This document shows, one piece after another, positions 1 through 7,374 of a DNA stretch of 12,552 nt (its first letter is position 1; each line of letters starts with the position of its first letter). The DNA is taken from NCBI GenBank assembly GCA_021296015.1, contig JAGWBG010000009.1:1-12552 (forward strand). Reading direction: 5' to 3'. The DNA is from Dehalococcoidia bacterium. GTDB taxonomy: Bacteria > Chloroflexota > Dehalococcoidia > Lucifugimonadales > JAGWBF01. The notes beneath the pieces were generated by a model. The model did no database searches, was not told the origin of the DNA, and saw only the letters and a list, made by a program, of their open reading frames with translations. A program made the position numbers and the translations under genes.

Positions 1-2
1 CC

Positions 3-2462
3 CTTCTGGACGCTATAACCTGGGCGCTCTGGGGTAAGGCGCGGGGCAAGACCCACGATGAGCTTAATCACTTCGGCTGCGACGATATGCTGGTGGAACT
101 GGAGTTCCTGGCCCGGGATGATCGTCTTAGCGTCACGCGGAGGCATTCCAACGGTGGTGGGCGCAGACGCCTGGGTGCCAGTGATTTGCAACTCCAGATA
201 TTCGCGGGAGAGGACTTTCGCCCTATAACCGGCAACTCGATACGCGAGACCCAGGCCAGCATTGACCGCATTACCGGCATGGACTATGACACCTTTACCA
301 ACAGTGCCTTCCTCCTTCAGGGTCGTGCCGATGAGTTCACCAACAAGACCGCCGGGGAGCGCAAGGAGGTCCTGGCAAAAATTCTGGGACTCGACCTTTA
401 TGACCAGTTGCAAAACCGGGCGAAGAAATTGGGTGACGGGAAGGAGGTAGAGGCAAAAATCATTGAAGGCGACCTGGAGGGGATGCGCCGCGAGGTTGGC
501 GGCCGGGACAGGTATAGCGTTGAGCTTCAGAACGTTAACAGAGAGCATGGGGAAGTGGACAGCCGGCTCAATGCCAGCAGGGACACTCTGGATGCCCTGA
601 AGTCCCGGGTTGACGACCTGAGACGAAAGCGTAGCGAGCTTGACGAGTTGAACGTGCGTATCCCTACCATCGAGTCCGAGATTCTGGACATGCAGAAGGA
701 CATAAACTCGCGCCGGGACCGCATCGCAGGCTATCAGGCCCTCGTCCAGGAGAGGGATGCCATCCGGAAGGGGCTTGCGGAGTTACTGGAGCTTCGCCGC
801 CGCTACGAGGAGCTTAACGCTTCCCGAGAGCGTTTCGACACTCTCACAAAGGTCAGGTCCGACCTGGAGCGGGCTATTGAAAGCGCAAGGACACGGCTGG
901 AAGAACAGATTAAGCAGATGGAGAAACGTGTCAGTGATGACCTTCGCCCTAGGGCCGATGCCATACCTTCCATCAGCAGCAAATTGGATGAGTCCAAGAG
1001 CCGTCTCGATGCTCTGGCAAAAGAGGACCAGGACATCGTCGACAGGCGTCAGCACGTCCAAGCCCTGGCCACACAGATAGGGGAGCTGAAAGCGGTAAGC
1101 ACACAGCTACAGGCCGAGGGGCAGGAGATTCGCTCCAAGTTGGACATGGTACAAGATTCCCACCAAGACGCCCAGTGTCCTCTGTGCGGGACTCAACTGG
1201 GTCCCGACGGGTGCGACCGCCTGCTGGAAAACTACAAAGCCCAGAGGGAAGCGAAGGCCAAATTGTACAGACAAAACGACTCGAACCTCAAGGCGAAGGA
1301 GAAGGAGCAGACTGACCTGGACCAGAAGCTTCCCAAGCTGGAAGCCGCCTTGCGCCGCAGTCAGAGGGAAGTCCAGGAAGCGGTGGCCGTCCTCCAGCGC
1401 CAGTTAGATGAGTCCACCACAGCGGCGGCAGAACTGGACCAGGTCGTCAGTGAACTGGAAGAGGAGAGCGCCCGGCTGAAGAAAGGCGATTTTTCAGCGA
1501 AAGAACGGCGGCAACTGGCGGAGTTGGAGGCGGAGATTGAGGGACTTGGATATGACCGGGAAACTCACAATCGCCTGTACAACGAGATTCAGGAGCTACA
1601 GCCCTTCGATGAGCGGTACAGGCGTCTTGAGGATGCAGAAACAAGTCTGCCCCAAGAGCAGGACTCCCTCTCCAGGAATGAGGAGATGCTCCAGCGCCGC
1701 CGGGAGGACCTTTCACGCGGTATGGAGAGTCAACGAGATATGAAGAAGGCCGTCGCCGAGCTTCCCGTGTGGGAAGTCAAACTCGGAGAGGTCGAAAAGG
1801 CTCATCGCGAGTTGGATGCCAGGAATATGGAGTTATCCCGGCGTCAGGGTGACCTTGAAGGCCATCTAAAAAGGTTGGATGACCTGGAAAAGGCGATGGA
1901 CGACAAGGAGGGTAGTCTCAAGGCTTTTCAAGAGGAACAGAGCATCTACCGGGAGTTGACGGAGGCTTTCGGCAAGCGCGGAGCACAGGCCATGCTCATC
2001 GAAACCGTTCTGCCCCAGATTGAGAAGGAGGCGAATGACCTCCTGGGCCGGATGACCGATGGCCGTATGCACCTCAAGCTGGAGACCCAGAGGGAGCCTA
2101 GGAGCAGGAGGGGTGAGCCTATTGAGACCCTGGAGATAAAGATTAGCGACGAGATGGGTCCCAGAAGCTATGAGCTATTCAGTGGTGGCGAGGCGTTCCG
2201 CATAAATCTGGCCCTCAGAATCTCGCTGTCCAAGGTACTGGCCCATCGCAGGGGCGCTCCCCTTCCCACCTTGTTCATAGATGAGGGCTTCGGCACCCAG
2301 GACGCCGCCGGACGGGAGAGGATCCTGGACGTTATACGGGCCATTGAAGAGGACTTCAAGAAGATTATCGTTATAACCCATCTGGACGAGCTAAAAGAGG
2401 CTTTCCCGGCGCGCATTGAGGTGCAGAAAGAGGAGACTGGCTCCATCTTCTGGATAAGCTAA
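3..2462 (+). CDS. sbcC: SbcC/Rad50-type SMC exonuclease subunit, 5' end beyond window
   Basis: This is the ATPase subunit of the SbcCD (Mre11-Rad50) nuclease, which processes DNA ends and hairpins together with the SbcD nuclease. The frame is open from the left edge: codons from base 3 read LLDAITWALWGKARG, the segment that follows the Walker A P-loop in SbcC, so the ATG at 87 is internal and the true start is upstream of the window. Next come a Q-loop-like region (FLLQGRADEFTNKTAGERKEVL in part), a long charged coiled coil, a zinc hook CPLC at 1176-1187, the returning coiled coil, the ABC signature ELFSGGEAFR near 2170-2200 and Walker B LFIDEGFGTQD near 2270-2300, followed by the H-loop (VITHLDEL). 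The visible part is 819 residues, and only about 35 appear to be missing. sbcD would be expected just upstream. Stop TAA at 2460-2462. Family call is firm; the choice between sbcC and rad50 as name is conventional. Confidence 0.93.
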   Translation, partial: LLDAITWALWGKARGKTHDELNHFGCDDMLVELEFLARDDRLSVTRRHSNGGGRRRLGASDLQLQIFAGEDFRPITGNSIRETQASIDRITGMDYDTFTNSAFLLQGRADEFTNKTAGERKEVLAKILGLDLYDQLQNRAKKLGDGKEVEAKIIEGDLEGMRREVGGRDRYSVELQNVNREHGEVDSRLNASRDTLDALKSRVDDLRRKRSELDELNVRIPTIESEILDMQKDINSRRDRIAGYQALVQERDAIRKGLAELLELRRRYEELNASRERFDTLTKVRSDLERAIESARTRLEEQIKQMEKRVSDDLRPRADAIPSISSKLDESKSRLDALAKEDQDIVDRRQHVQALATQIGELKAVSTQLQAEGQEIRSKLDMVQDSHQDAQCPLCGTQLGPDGCDRLLENYKAQREAKAKLYRQNDSNLKAKEKEQTDLDQKLPKLEAALRRSQREVQEAVAVLQRQLDESTTAAAELDQVVSELEEESARLKKGDFSAKERRQLAELEAEIEGLGYDRETHNRLYNEIQELQPFDERYRRLEDAETSLPQEQDSLSRNEEMLQRRREDLSRGMESQRDMKKAVAELPVWEVKLGEVEKAHRELDARNMELSRRQGDLEGHLKRLDDLEKAMDDKEGSLKAFQEEQSIYRELTEAFGKRGAQAMLIETVLPQIEKEANDLLGRMTDGRMHLKLETQREPRSRRGEPIETLEIKISDEMGPRSYELFSGGEAFRINLALRISLSKVLAHRRGAPLPTLFIDEGFGTQDAAGRERILDVIRAIEEDFKKIIVITHLDELKEAFPARIEVQKEETGSIFWIS

Positions 2463-2467
2463 TCCGC

Positions 2468-2824
2468 CTAGTACAGGATGAGGTGTGTCGGGACCAATCG
2501 CTGTTCCACCGGGTCGACCGCGAGGGCAAGGCCCTCCAGGGTATAGGCTCCCAACAGGGGCGGAGCGCTATCTTCTCCAAAGACCACCACCGTAACCAGA
2601 CTCTCGCCATCTATCGTGGCCCACGCCTGTCCATAGTCCATGAAGATACGCCCCCCGTCGGCCAGTAGAAACCTCCGTTGGCCCGTCGGCTCGACTCCAA
2701 TATCACGCAGCAGGCTGGCGGGGAGCGTGGTGTAGGCGGCACCAGTGTCCACTGTGGCTTCTATGTCCCGGACCTGTTGGCCGTCCATGCTGGAAATCCG
2801 CATCGGCCAATTGAACGTTCCCAT
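2468..2824 (-). CDS. Small retropepsin-like (clan AA) aspartic protease
   Basis: A 118-residue protein with the single-domain retropepsin-like layout. The catalytic motif VDTGA is at residues 25-29 (Asp26), the flap region has LLADGGRIF at about 53-61, and the second hydrophobic-Gly motif PLLGAYTLEGL is at about 89-99. Such proteins work as homodimers, one Asp per subunit; the substrate is unknown. The ATG at 2824 is preceded by GAGG about 8 bases upstream, which supports this start. It is the last gene of the minus-strand run after the thiolase and DUF35 genes, 113 bases after the DUF35 stop. Its TAG stop lies 5 bases from the sbcC stop on the opposite strand, with no terminator hairpin visible between them. 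A second member of the family lies at 4767-5126. No signal peptide or membrane segment is seen, so it is probably cytoplasmic. Confidence 0.85.
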   Translation of the reverse strand: MGTFNWPMRISSMDGQQVRDIEATVDTGAAYTTLPASLLRDIGVEPTGQRRFLLADGGRIFMDYGQAWATIDGESLVTVVVFGEDSAPPLLGAYTLEGLALAVDPVEQRLVPTHLILY

Positions 2825-2937
2825 ATCTGAAACCTCACCTTATCCTAAGCCCTATACCACTCCCTTATAACCGATGGGCCGTTCCTGCGACATCCGAAGC
2901 CTCCCCGGTGAGCAGGGTCTTTGAATTGTCACCCAGC

Positions 2938-3345
2938 TCAGGCAGGCCTGAAGAATGGGACGCTTATCTGGTCCGTGGCCGGGACGAAGGTTACTTCTAC
3001 AGGCATACCAATCTTCACGTCCCTTGGCTCGCACTGGATGACGTTGGTGAACATTCTGACCCCTTCATCCAGCTCCACAAGGGCAAGCACATAGGGCACA
3101 TCCTCGGCGAAACCTGCTGTGCGGTTCTGGTAAGTCACAGTGAAGCTCCAGAGGGTGCCCTTGCCACTGGCCTTTATCCAGGCGATGTCAGTGGTCCAGC
3201 AGTTGGCGCAGATGCCCCGGGGATACCACTGGTATTCTCCACAGCTATTGCATCTCTGTATGAGGAGGTCCCCCCTCCGGCAGGCCTCCCAGAAGGGTCT
3301 GGTCTCTCCGGATACTGTCGGCTACGGCTTCTTCCATTCAGGCAT
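2938..3345 (-). pseudogene. DUF35 Zn-ribbon/OB-fold thiolase partner, in-frame amber at codon 8
   Basis: The conceptual product is 135 residues: MPEWKKP, then TAG, then PTVSGETRPFWEAC and onwards. It matches the DUF35 family: an N-terminal helix, a rubredoxin-like zinc ribbon with Cys32, Cys35, Cys46 and Cys49 (QRCNSCG and GICANCW), and a C-terminal OB fold ending VPFFRPA. These proteins bind thiolase-like enzymes and shuttle or position acyl-CoA substrates. The ATG at 3345 lies 2 bases after the thiolase stop and has GGGAGGG about 7-8 bases upstream, so the start is convincing. The TAG is at 3322-3324, where homologs typically have a residue such as Leu (KPLP-type sequence). A single T-to-A change in TTG would give it. 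No ATG, GTG or TTG in this frame lies between the TAG and the zinc ribbon; the first is a GTG at 3138, which would lose the ribbon. It could be a genuine nonsense mutation, a sequence error or readthrough. Past codon 8 the frame is intact, so decay would be recent. Confidence 0.8.
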
Positions 3346-3347
3346 GT

Positions 3348-4529
3348 CTAGTCCCTCCCAAGGATTACTGTACCCCCGCTGTGTCGGGAGCCAAGGGCAC
3401 CCCCCGTGCCGTGGCCCAAAGCTATCTTGCAATCGGGGCCCTGGCGGGGCGTCCCGTCAAACTCGTGTCTGAGTTGCCTGGTGGCCTCCAGAAGCAGGAA
3501 GATGCCCCGCATACCCGGATGGTTCGATGAAAGGCCCCCGCCATCGGTATTGATGGGCAGGTCACCCCCTATCTGTAGACGGCCTCCCGACACGAAATCT
3601 CCCCCCTCACCCTTCTCGCAAAATCCCAGGTCTTCGAGAGTGGTCACGACCGTGATGGTGAAGGAGTCGTATATCATGCACATGTCAATATCCTGGTGTG
3701 TCACCCCCGCCATGGAAAATGCGGGGCCTGTGCTCTGCTTCGCTGCTATGTAGACCAAGTCTCGCCGCCCCGCACCCTGGTGGGCCACACCCTCCCCGAC
3801 GCCCAGCACCCACACGGGGACGTTCCTGCACGCTCGCGCCACTTCCGGAGAGGCTACCACCACCGCTCCGCCTCCGTCGGTGATAACACAACAGTCCAGA
3901 ATGTGCAGCGGAGAGGAAATCGTGCGGGAGGTGACCACGTCCTCTACGCCTATGGGGTTACGGAACAGGGCATGAGGGTTCATGGATGCGTGCTTCCGCA
4001 TGGCGACCGAGACCTCGGCCAGTTGCTCCGGCCTGGTCCCGTAGAGGTGCATGTGCCTCTGGGCTATCATGGCGTAGAGGCCCACTGTGGTGAAGCCGTA
4101 TATCTCCTCGAAGCTATCTGGGGTCGGCTCAAGGGCCGGGTGTCCGTACCGAGCGACCCCGCCCGTACCCACGGCCACCCCTCCGGAGCGTGCGAGGGTA
4201 GAGTAGGTTATCAGGGCACAGTTAATCCGTCCGGCGGCGATGGCCGTCAGCGCGTGGGAGAGGTGGAACTCGAAGGAGGCACCTCCCACCGAGGTGTTGT
4301 CAACGTACCGGGGGTTCAGGTCCAGGTAGTCGGCAAGATTGAGGCCGCTCATGCGGGTGGACATGGAGGAAGTGAAAAGGCCGTCCACGTCCTTCTTGGA
4401 CAGGCCCGCGTCCTCAAGGGCCTTGATGGCGCTCTCACCCTGAATCTGTAGTTCGCTCTTGTCCGGGGCGTACCTGATGGGGTGCTCGTGTACCCCCACG
4501 ATAGCTGCTGAGCGTCTGAGGTCAACCAT
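3348..4529 (-). CDS. Thiolase-like protein (SCP2/lipid-transfer thiolase group), lacking nucleophilic Cys
   Basis: A 393-residue thiolase-fold protein of the kind annotated acetyl-CoA acetyltransferase or lipid-transfer protein. The start chosen is ATG at 4529 (MVDLRRSAAIVGVHEHP), because AGGAGG at 4535-4540 sits 5 bases upstream; a longer frame to 4613 adds unsupported residues. The first-half active-site region reads DNTSVGGAS (residues 77-85), with no Cys where classical thiolases carry the nucleophile. The second half has YDSFT (Tyr287), SSNHPG (His337) and ALGHGTGGALG (His373), again without the usual second catalytic Cys. It is followed after 2 bases by its DUF35 partner, the arrangement seen for thiolase-like enzymes that need an OB-fold subunit, including Ltp2-type aldolases. 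By inference it is either a carbon-carbon lyase/aldolase acting on an acyl-CoA or a non-classical thiolase, not a standard biosynthetic one. Family certain, reaction unknown. Confidence 0.87.
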   Translation of the reverse strand: MVDLRRSAAIVGVHEHPIRYAPDKSELQIQGESAIKALEDAGLSKKDVDGLFTSSMSTRMSGLNLADYLDLNPRYVDNTSVGGASFEFHLSHALTAIAAGRINCALITYSTLARSGGVAVGTGGVARYGHPALEPTPDSFEEIYGFTTVGLYAMIAQRHMHLYGTRPEQLAEVSVAMRKHASMNPHALFRNPIGVEDVVTSRTISSPLHILDCCVITDGGGAVVVASPEVARACRNVPVWVLGVGEGVAHQGAGRRDLVYIAAKQSTGPAFSMAGVTHQDIDMCMIYDSFTITVVTTLEDLGFCEKGEGGDFVSGGRLQIGGDLPINTDGGGLSSNHPGMRGIFLLLEATRQLRHEFDGTPRQGPDCKIALGHGTGGALGSRHSGGTVILGRD

Positions 4530-4534
4530 ACATA

Positions 4535-4540
4535 CCTCCT
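4535..4540 (-). promoter_or_regulatory. Shine-Dalgarno AGGAGG fixing the thiolase start
   Basis: A perfect AGGAGG on the minus strand, 5 bases before the ATG at 4529. It decides for the 393-residue product over a start 28 codons upstream. Confidence 0.8.
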
Positions 4541-4766
4541 GCGGCAGATGGATAGCTGAGGCGGGACTGTGAGATGACTTCCACCCACTAATAGTTCTGG
4601 GAAGCCACTGCAATCATAGCGCCTTGCGGATGGCCGGTCAATCAAGGTGGTCCACGGAAAGTGTGGGGGTGATTCCAGCAGTGCTCAAGCGTGGGTTATG
4701 ATACAATATTCTCGGCGTCGTTGACCTATTTCTTGTGATCTTCTCATATCGGATTAGGAATTGAAC

Positions 4767-5126
4767 GTGGGTCTGGTGAAAACAAAAGCACAAATAGGGA
4801 CAGGTCAAGGCAGCCTGAGAGGGGTGGAGTTCCTGGTGGATACAGGCTCCTTCTACACCTTTCTGTCTCCAAAACTGGCTGACCACCTGGGCATTACCTT
4901 ACCGGTAACGTCAGAGGTGGTCCTGGCCGATAGCAGGAGGGTGGAAGTCTCGATGGGTGCGGCCTATCTCCGGCTGATGGATAGAGAAGGCGGTGTTCTA
5001 GTGGCCTCGATGGGTGTACCCTTGCCACTGCTGGGAGCGAGCGCACTGCAGGCTCTCGGCCTGAAAGTCAACCCTGTGGACGAGACAGTAGAATATTACC
5101 TGCCCTTCGGCCCGGCGGCGCTGTAG
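4767..5126 (+). CDS. Small retropepsin-like (clan AA) aspartic protease, second copy
   Basis: A 119-residue single-domain aspartic protease. Catalytic motif LVDTGSFYTFL has Asp25, followed by VVLADSRRVEV and the C-terminal LLGASALQALGLKVNP motif. It shares its plan with the protein at 2468-2824 (DTG near residue 25, LAD in the middle, PLLGA near residue 90), but the two differ widely, so they are old paralogs or independently acquired. The start is taken as GTG at 4767, because an AGGA-like ribosome site (about 4756-4759) is well spaced for it; a TTG two codons upstream is too close to that site. The gene is followed after 32 bases by proA and is probably co-transcribed. No signal peptide is seen; the substrate is unknown. 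Confidence 0.82.
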   Translation: MGLVKTKAQIGTGQGSLRGVEFLVDTGSFYTFLSPKLADHLGITLPVTSEVVLADSRRVEVSMGAAYLRLMDREGGVLVASMGVPLPLLGASALQALGLKVNPVDETVEYYLPFGPAAL

Positions 5127-5158
5127 CGTTAGCCAGAGCTATGACAAAGAGGTAAACC

Positions 5159-6433
5159 GTGACAACCGCTATTGATGGACTGATAGAAAAAGGGAAGGCA
5201 GCCCGGGCCGCCTCGCGAAGGCTCGCCAGACTGTCCTCAGAGGTCAAGGATAGGGCCTTGCAGAACATTGCAAGCTCCCTGATAGCCCAACAGGAAGACC
5301 TGCTGGAGGCCAACGAGTCGGATTACCGGGCCGGAAAGTCCAACGGTCTCACAGAAGCTCTGCTGGACCGGCTCCTCCTCAACCCCCAAAGGTTGGAGAG
5401 CATTGCTGCGGATGTGCGTGGCGTGGCGATGCTTCCAGACCCGGTAGGCGAGGTCTTCGACATGCGGACCCTTTCCAACGGGCTGGTAGCCGGCAAGAAA
5501 CGTGTCCCCCTGGGAGTCATTGGGTCCATCTACGAAAGCAGGCCAAACGTGACGGTAGACATCGCGGTGCTTTGTCTTAAATCGGGCAACGGCTGCATCC
5601 TCAGAGGCGGCAGAGAGGCCATCCACTCCAACACCGCCCTCGTCAAGCTCATCCGCCGTGCCATAGCCGACGCCGGCATCCCCGAGGACTCTGTCCAGTT
5701 CATAGACAACACGGACCGCGCTCTTGTGGAGCCTATGCTGAAAATGGAGGAGTACATAGACCTACTGGTGCCCCGGGGCAGTTCTAACCTGATTCGTTTC
5801 GTGGCAGAGAAGGCGGCCATGCCCGTGATCACCGGCGGCATCGGCGTCTGCCATACCTATGTGGACAGGTCGGCGGACCTGGATAGGTCAGTGGATATAG
5901 CGTATAATGCCAAGGTACAACGTCCCACGGTCTGCAATGCCCTGGACTCCCTGCTGGTACACTCTGAGGTGGCGACCCAATACCTTCCGCGTATCGCCCA
6001 TGAATGGGCTAAGGCCGGGGTCGAGTTGCGCTGCGACATGCGAGCACTCAGCATTCTTGGCCCCGTCCAGGGAGTGCAGGCTGTGCCGGCTAACGAGGAC
6101 GACTGGGGCAAGGAATTCCTGGACCTGGTGGCATCTGTGAAGGTCGTGGACTCGCTTGAGGAAGCCCTAGAACACATAGAAGAATACGGGTCGGGCCACT
6201 CCGAGGCTATTGTGGCCGAGGACTACTCGGCGGCCATGCGCTTCCTGGACGAGGTGGACGCCGCAGCGGTGTATGTGAACGCCAGCACGCGCTTCACCGA
6301 CGGCTCCCAGTTGGGCTTGGGAGCGGAGGTGGGAATAAGCACTCAGAAACTCCATGCCCGTGGGCCTATGGGTTTGAGGGAGATGACTTCATACAAGTGG
6401 GTAGTCATGGGAAGCGGACAGGTGCGTTCTTGA
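5159..6433 (+). CDS. proA: Glutamate-5-semialdehyde dehydrogenase (gamma-glutamyl phosphate reductase)
   Basis: The second enzyme of proline synthesis: it reduces gamma-glutamyl phosphate with NADPH to glutamate-5-semialdehyde, which cyclises to pyrroline-5-carboxylate. The 424 residues match the usual ProA length. Seen in order: an N-terminal helical region; PLGVIGSIYESRPNVTVD and CLKSGNGCILRGGREA (cofactor-binding part); DLLVPRGSSNLIRFV; ITGGIGVCHTYVD; the catalytic VQRPTVCNALDSLLVH with Cys259; and VNASTRFTDGSQLGLGAEVGISTQKLHARGPMGL near the end. The start is GTG at 5159 with AGAGG 6-7 bases upstream. proB (glutamate 5-kinase), a frequent neighbour, is not in this window. The gene lies between a small protease and a small hypothetical protein on the same strand. 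Confidence 0.95.
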   Translation: MTTAIDGLIEKGKAARAASRRLARLSSEVKDRALQNIASSLIAQQEDLLEANESDYRAGKSNGLTEALLDRLLLNPQRLESIAADVRGVAMLPDPVGEVFDMRTLSNGLVAGKKRVPLGVIGSIYESRPNVTVDIAVLCLKSGNGCILRGGREAIHSNTALVKLIRRAIADAGIPEDSVQFIDNTDRALVEPMLKMEEYIDLLVPRGSSNLIRFVAEKAAMPVITGGIGVCHTYVDRSADLDRSVDIAYNAKVQRPTVCNALDSLLVHSEVATQYLPRIAHEWAKAGVELRCDMRALSILGPVQGVQAVPANEDDWGKEFLDLVASVKVVDSLEEALEHIEEYGSGHSEAIVAEDYSAAMRFLDEVDAAAVYVNASTRFTDGSQLGLGAEVGISTQKLHARGPMGLREMTSYKWVVMGSGQVRS

Positions 6434-6496
6434 ACCGGCGCCCATAACCGAGAGGGAGATGGCCGATAGCTAATCGGGGGAAAAGGAAGGTAAGCT

Positions 6497-6823
6497 GTGG
6501 CGGACTACTACTTTGAAAGAGATTGCAGGACTCCTCAGTCCGAGTCCTATACCATACTGGACGGCGAGAACCCCATTGGCAGGATAGACTTGCACTACAC
6601 CTCAACCATCGTGCATGGCACTTTGTGCGTCCTCGAAAGCCTGACCCAAGAGGACGTCCAAGAGCTTATCGAGACCATAGATGAGGACATGGTGGACGTT
6701 ATGGGTGTGTCCAGGGAGGAGTTTATCGTCCACGTCTACCAGGGGCGGGAGATGGGGGTCTTCAGCGACAACGGCTTCGGGGCAAACGGCAATGGGGATG
6801 ACGACTCCAACAATGGGCGGTAA
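6497..6823 (+). CDS. Small acidic protein of unknown function
   Basis: A 108-residue product I do not recognise. The GTG start at 6497 has GGAAGG about 6 bases upstream. The N-terminal part (YYFERDCRTPQSESYTILDGENPIGRIDLHYTSTIVHGTLCVLE in pieces) looks like a small beta-rich fold. A helical acidic segment follows (TQEDVQELIETIDEDMVDVMGVSREEF), and the end is a low-complexity Gly/Asn/Asp tail (about residues 94-108) likely to be disordered. No signal peptide, membrane segment or metal motif is visible. It lies 63 bases after proA on the same strand and may belong to that transcript. Codon use looks like that of the neighbours, which supports it as a real gene. Confidence 0.7.
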   Translation: MADYYFERDCRTPQSESYTILDGENPIGRIDLHYTSTIVHGTLCVLESLTQEDVQELIETIDEDMVDVMGVSREEFIVHVYQGREMGVFSDNGFGANGNGDDDSNNGR

Positions 6824-7095
6824 GGCAGGAAGCCTGTCGGCAAGACTCCGGCCTACCCGTCGCTGGTCTTGGGAAGCAGAGCCCTCCGACTCTTGATTCC
6901 TAATGGCAAACTAACGGGCGACCACAAGGGATGCCTCTACTGACAAGACATTCATGCGGTTACGTTGCTGCAAAAAGGCCAGGCACAGGCATCCATCAGA
7001 GATAAACACCTGTGCCTGGCTCCTCAGTTACTGTATATAGGCCCATTGACAGGACCCTGGTCGATATATCATATCCTGCTTATGGCCGCCCTGGT
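6824..7095. other. Non-coding gap between convergent genes
   Basis: I see no credible gene here. The only clear structure is the inverted repeat at 6978-7020, read as a minus-strand terminator. Confidence 0.6.
6972..7020 (-). terminator. Intrinsic terminator of the Rdx selenoprotein gene
   Basis: A perfect 12-bp inverted repeat (GCCAGGCACAGG at 6978-6989 and its complement at 7009-7020) with a 19-base loop. Read on the minus strand, the hairpin is followed by CTTTTT (6972-6977). It lies about 75 bases after the stop of the selenoprotein gene. On the plus strand the run of A precedes the stem and no T tract follows, so it should act mainly on minus-strand transcripts. Confidence 0.8.
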
Positions 7096-7374
7096 CTAGT
7101 CGTCGGCTGCTGCTGCGACGGCGTCCAGCTTCTCCTGGATTACCGTTCTTAGCTCGCGGACACGGGTGAGGTCAGGGTATTTGCCGTCCTCATCCTTGCG
7201 GTCGAATATCTTCTCGCCGTCCACGTAGACTTCCAGCCTGCCATTGGCGCCGGGAGTCAGGGTAATGGCCGCGTCAGGGCCGTAGAACCGGAAGAATTCA
7301 TTTGCCAACCACGTGGCAGTCGCATGGTACTGTCAAGGGACGCAGTAGACTATCTCAATATTGATTTTCCACAT
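7096..7374 (-). CDS. SelW-like Rdx-family selenoprotein (CxxU), UGA read as selenocysteine
   Basis: A thioredoxin-like Rdx-family (SelT/SelW/SelH group) protein of 92 residues, presumed thiol-based redox protein in the cytoplasm. From ATG at 7374 the frame reads MWKINIEIVYCVP, then TGA at 7333-7335, then QYHATATWLANEFFRFYG. The TGA stands exactly where the family has the second residue of its active-site CxxC/CxxU, giving Cys11-Val-Pro-Sec14. The rest fits: a beta strand before the motif, ITLTPGANGRLEVYVDGEKIFDRK (the family's central beta hairpin), and KYPDLTRVRELRTVIQEKL as the last helix. Start evidence is strong: AGGAGG at 7381-7386, 6 bases before the ATG. A hairpin of bSECIS type follows the UGA. 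A gene caller treating UGA as stop would report only a 70-residue fragment from the TTG at 7308, which lacks the active site and has no ribosome site. An alternative is a pseudogene with a chance TGA, but the exact position makes that unlikely. Confidence 0.92.
7303..7332 (-). promoter_or_regulatory. Putative bacterial SECIS hairpin
   Basis: Directly downstream of the UGA the minus strand carries TGCCACGTGGTTGGCA (7318 down to 7303). It folds as a 5-bp stem (TGCCA/TGGCA) with the 6-base loop CGTGGT; the loop starts 20 nucleotides after the UGA. The known bSECIS rule is a short stem, an apical loop of about 3-14 bases with a G in the first two positions, and the loop about 16-37 bases from the UGA. 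The loop has G second, so the rule is met. A weaker CAT/ATG pairing could extend the stem below an internal loop. This would be the SelB docking site. Confidence 0.7.
7333..7335 (-). other. In-frame UGA decoded as selenocysteine (residue 14)
   Basis: TGA in the minus-strand frame, at the fourth position of the CxxU motif of the Rdx protein. The real stop is TAG at 7096-7098. Confidence 0.88.

Noticed and set aside
3322..3324. Pyrrolysine codon in the DUF35 gene
   Set aside because: The position is in a flexible N-terminal segment with no catalytic role, and TAG is the normal stop of several nearby genes.
3696..4451. 251-codon open frame on the plus strand
   Set aside because: It lies antisense within the thiolase gene, has no family resemblance and is explained by the GC-rich opposite strand.
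4702..4707. TACAAT as the -10 box of the protease-proA operon
   Set aside because: No acceptable -35 sequence lies 16-18 bases upstream, so I did not list it as a promoter.
7096..7308. A 70-residue protein starting at TTG 7308
   Set aside because: No ribosome site precedes this TTG, which lies inside the SECIS-like hairpin. The product would lack the CxxU active site; the start at 7374 with UGA readthrough explains the sequence better.
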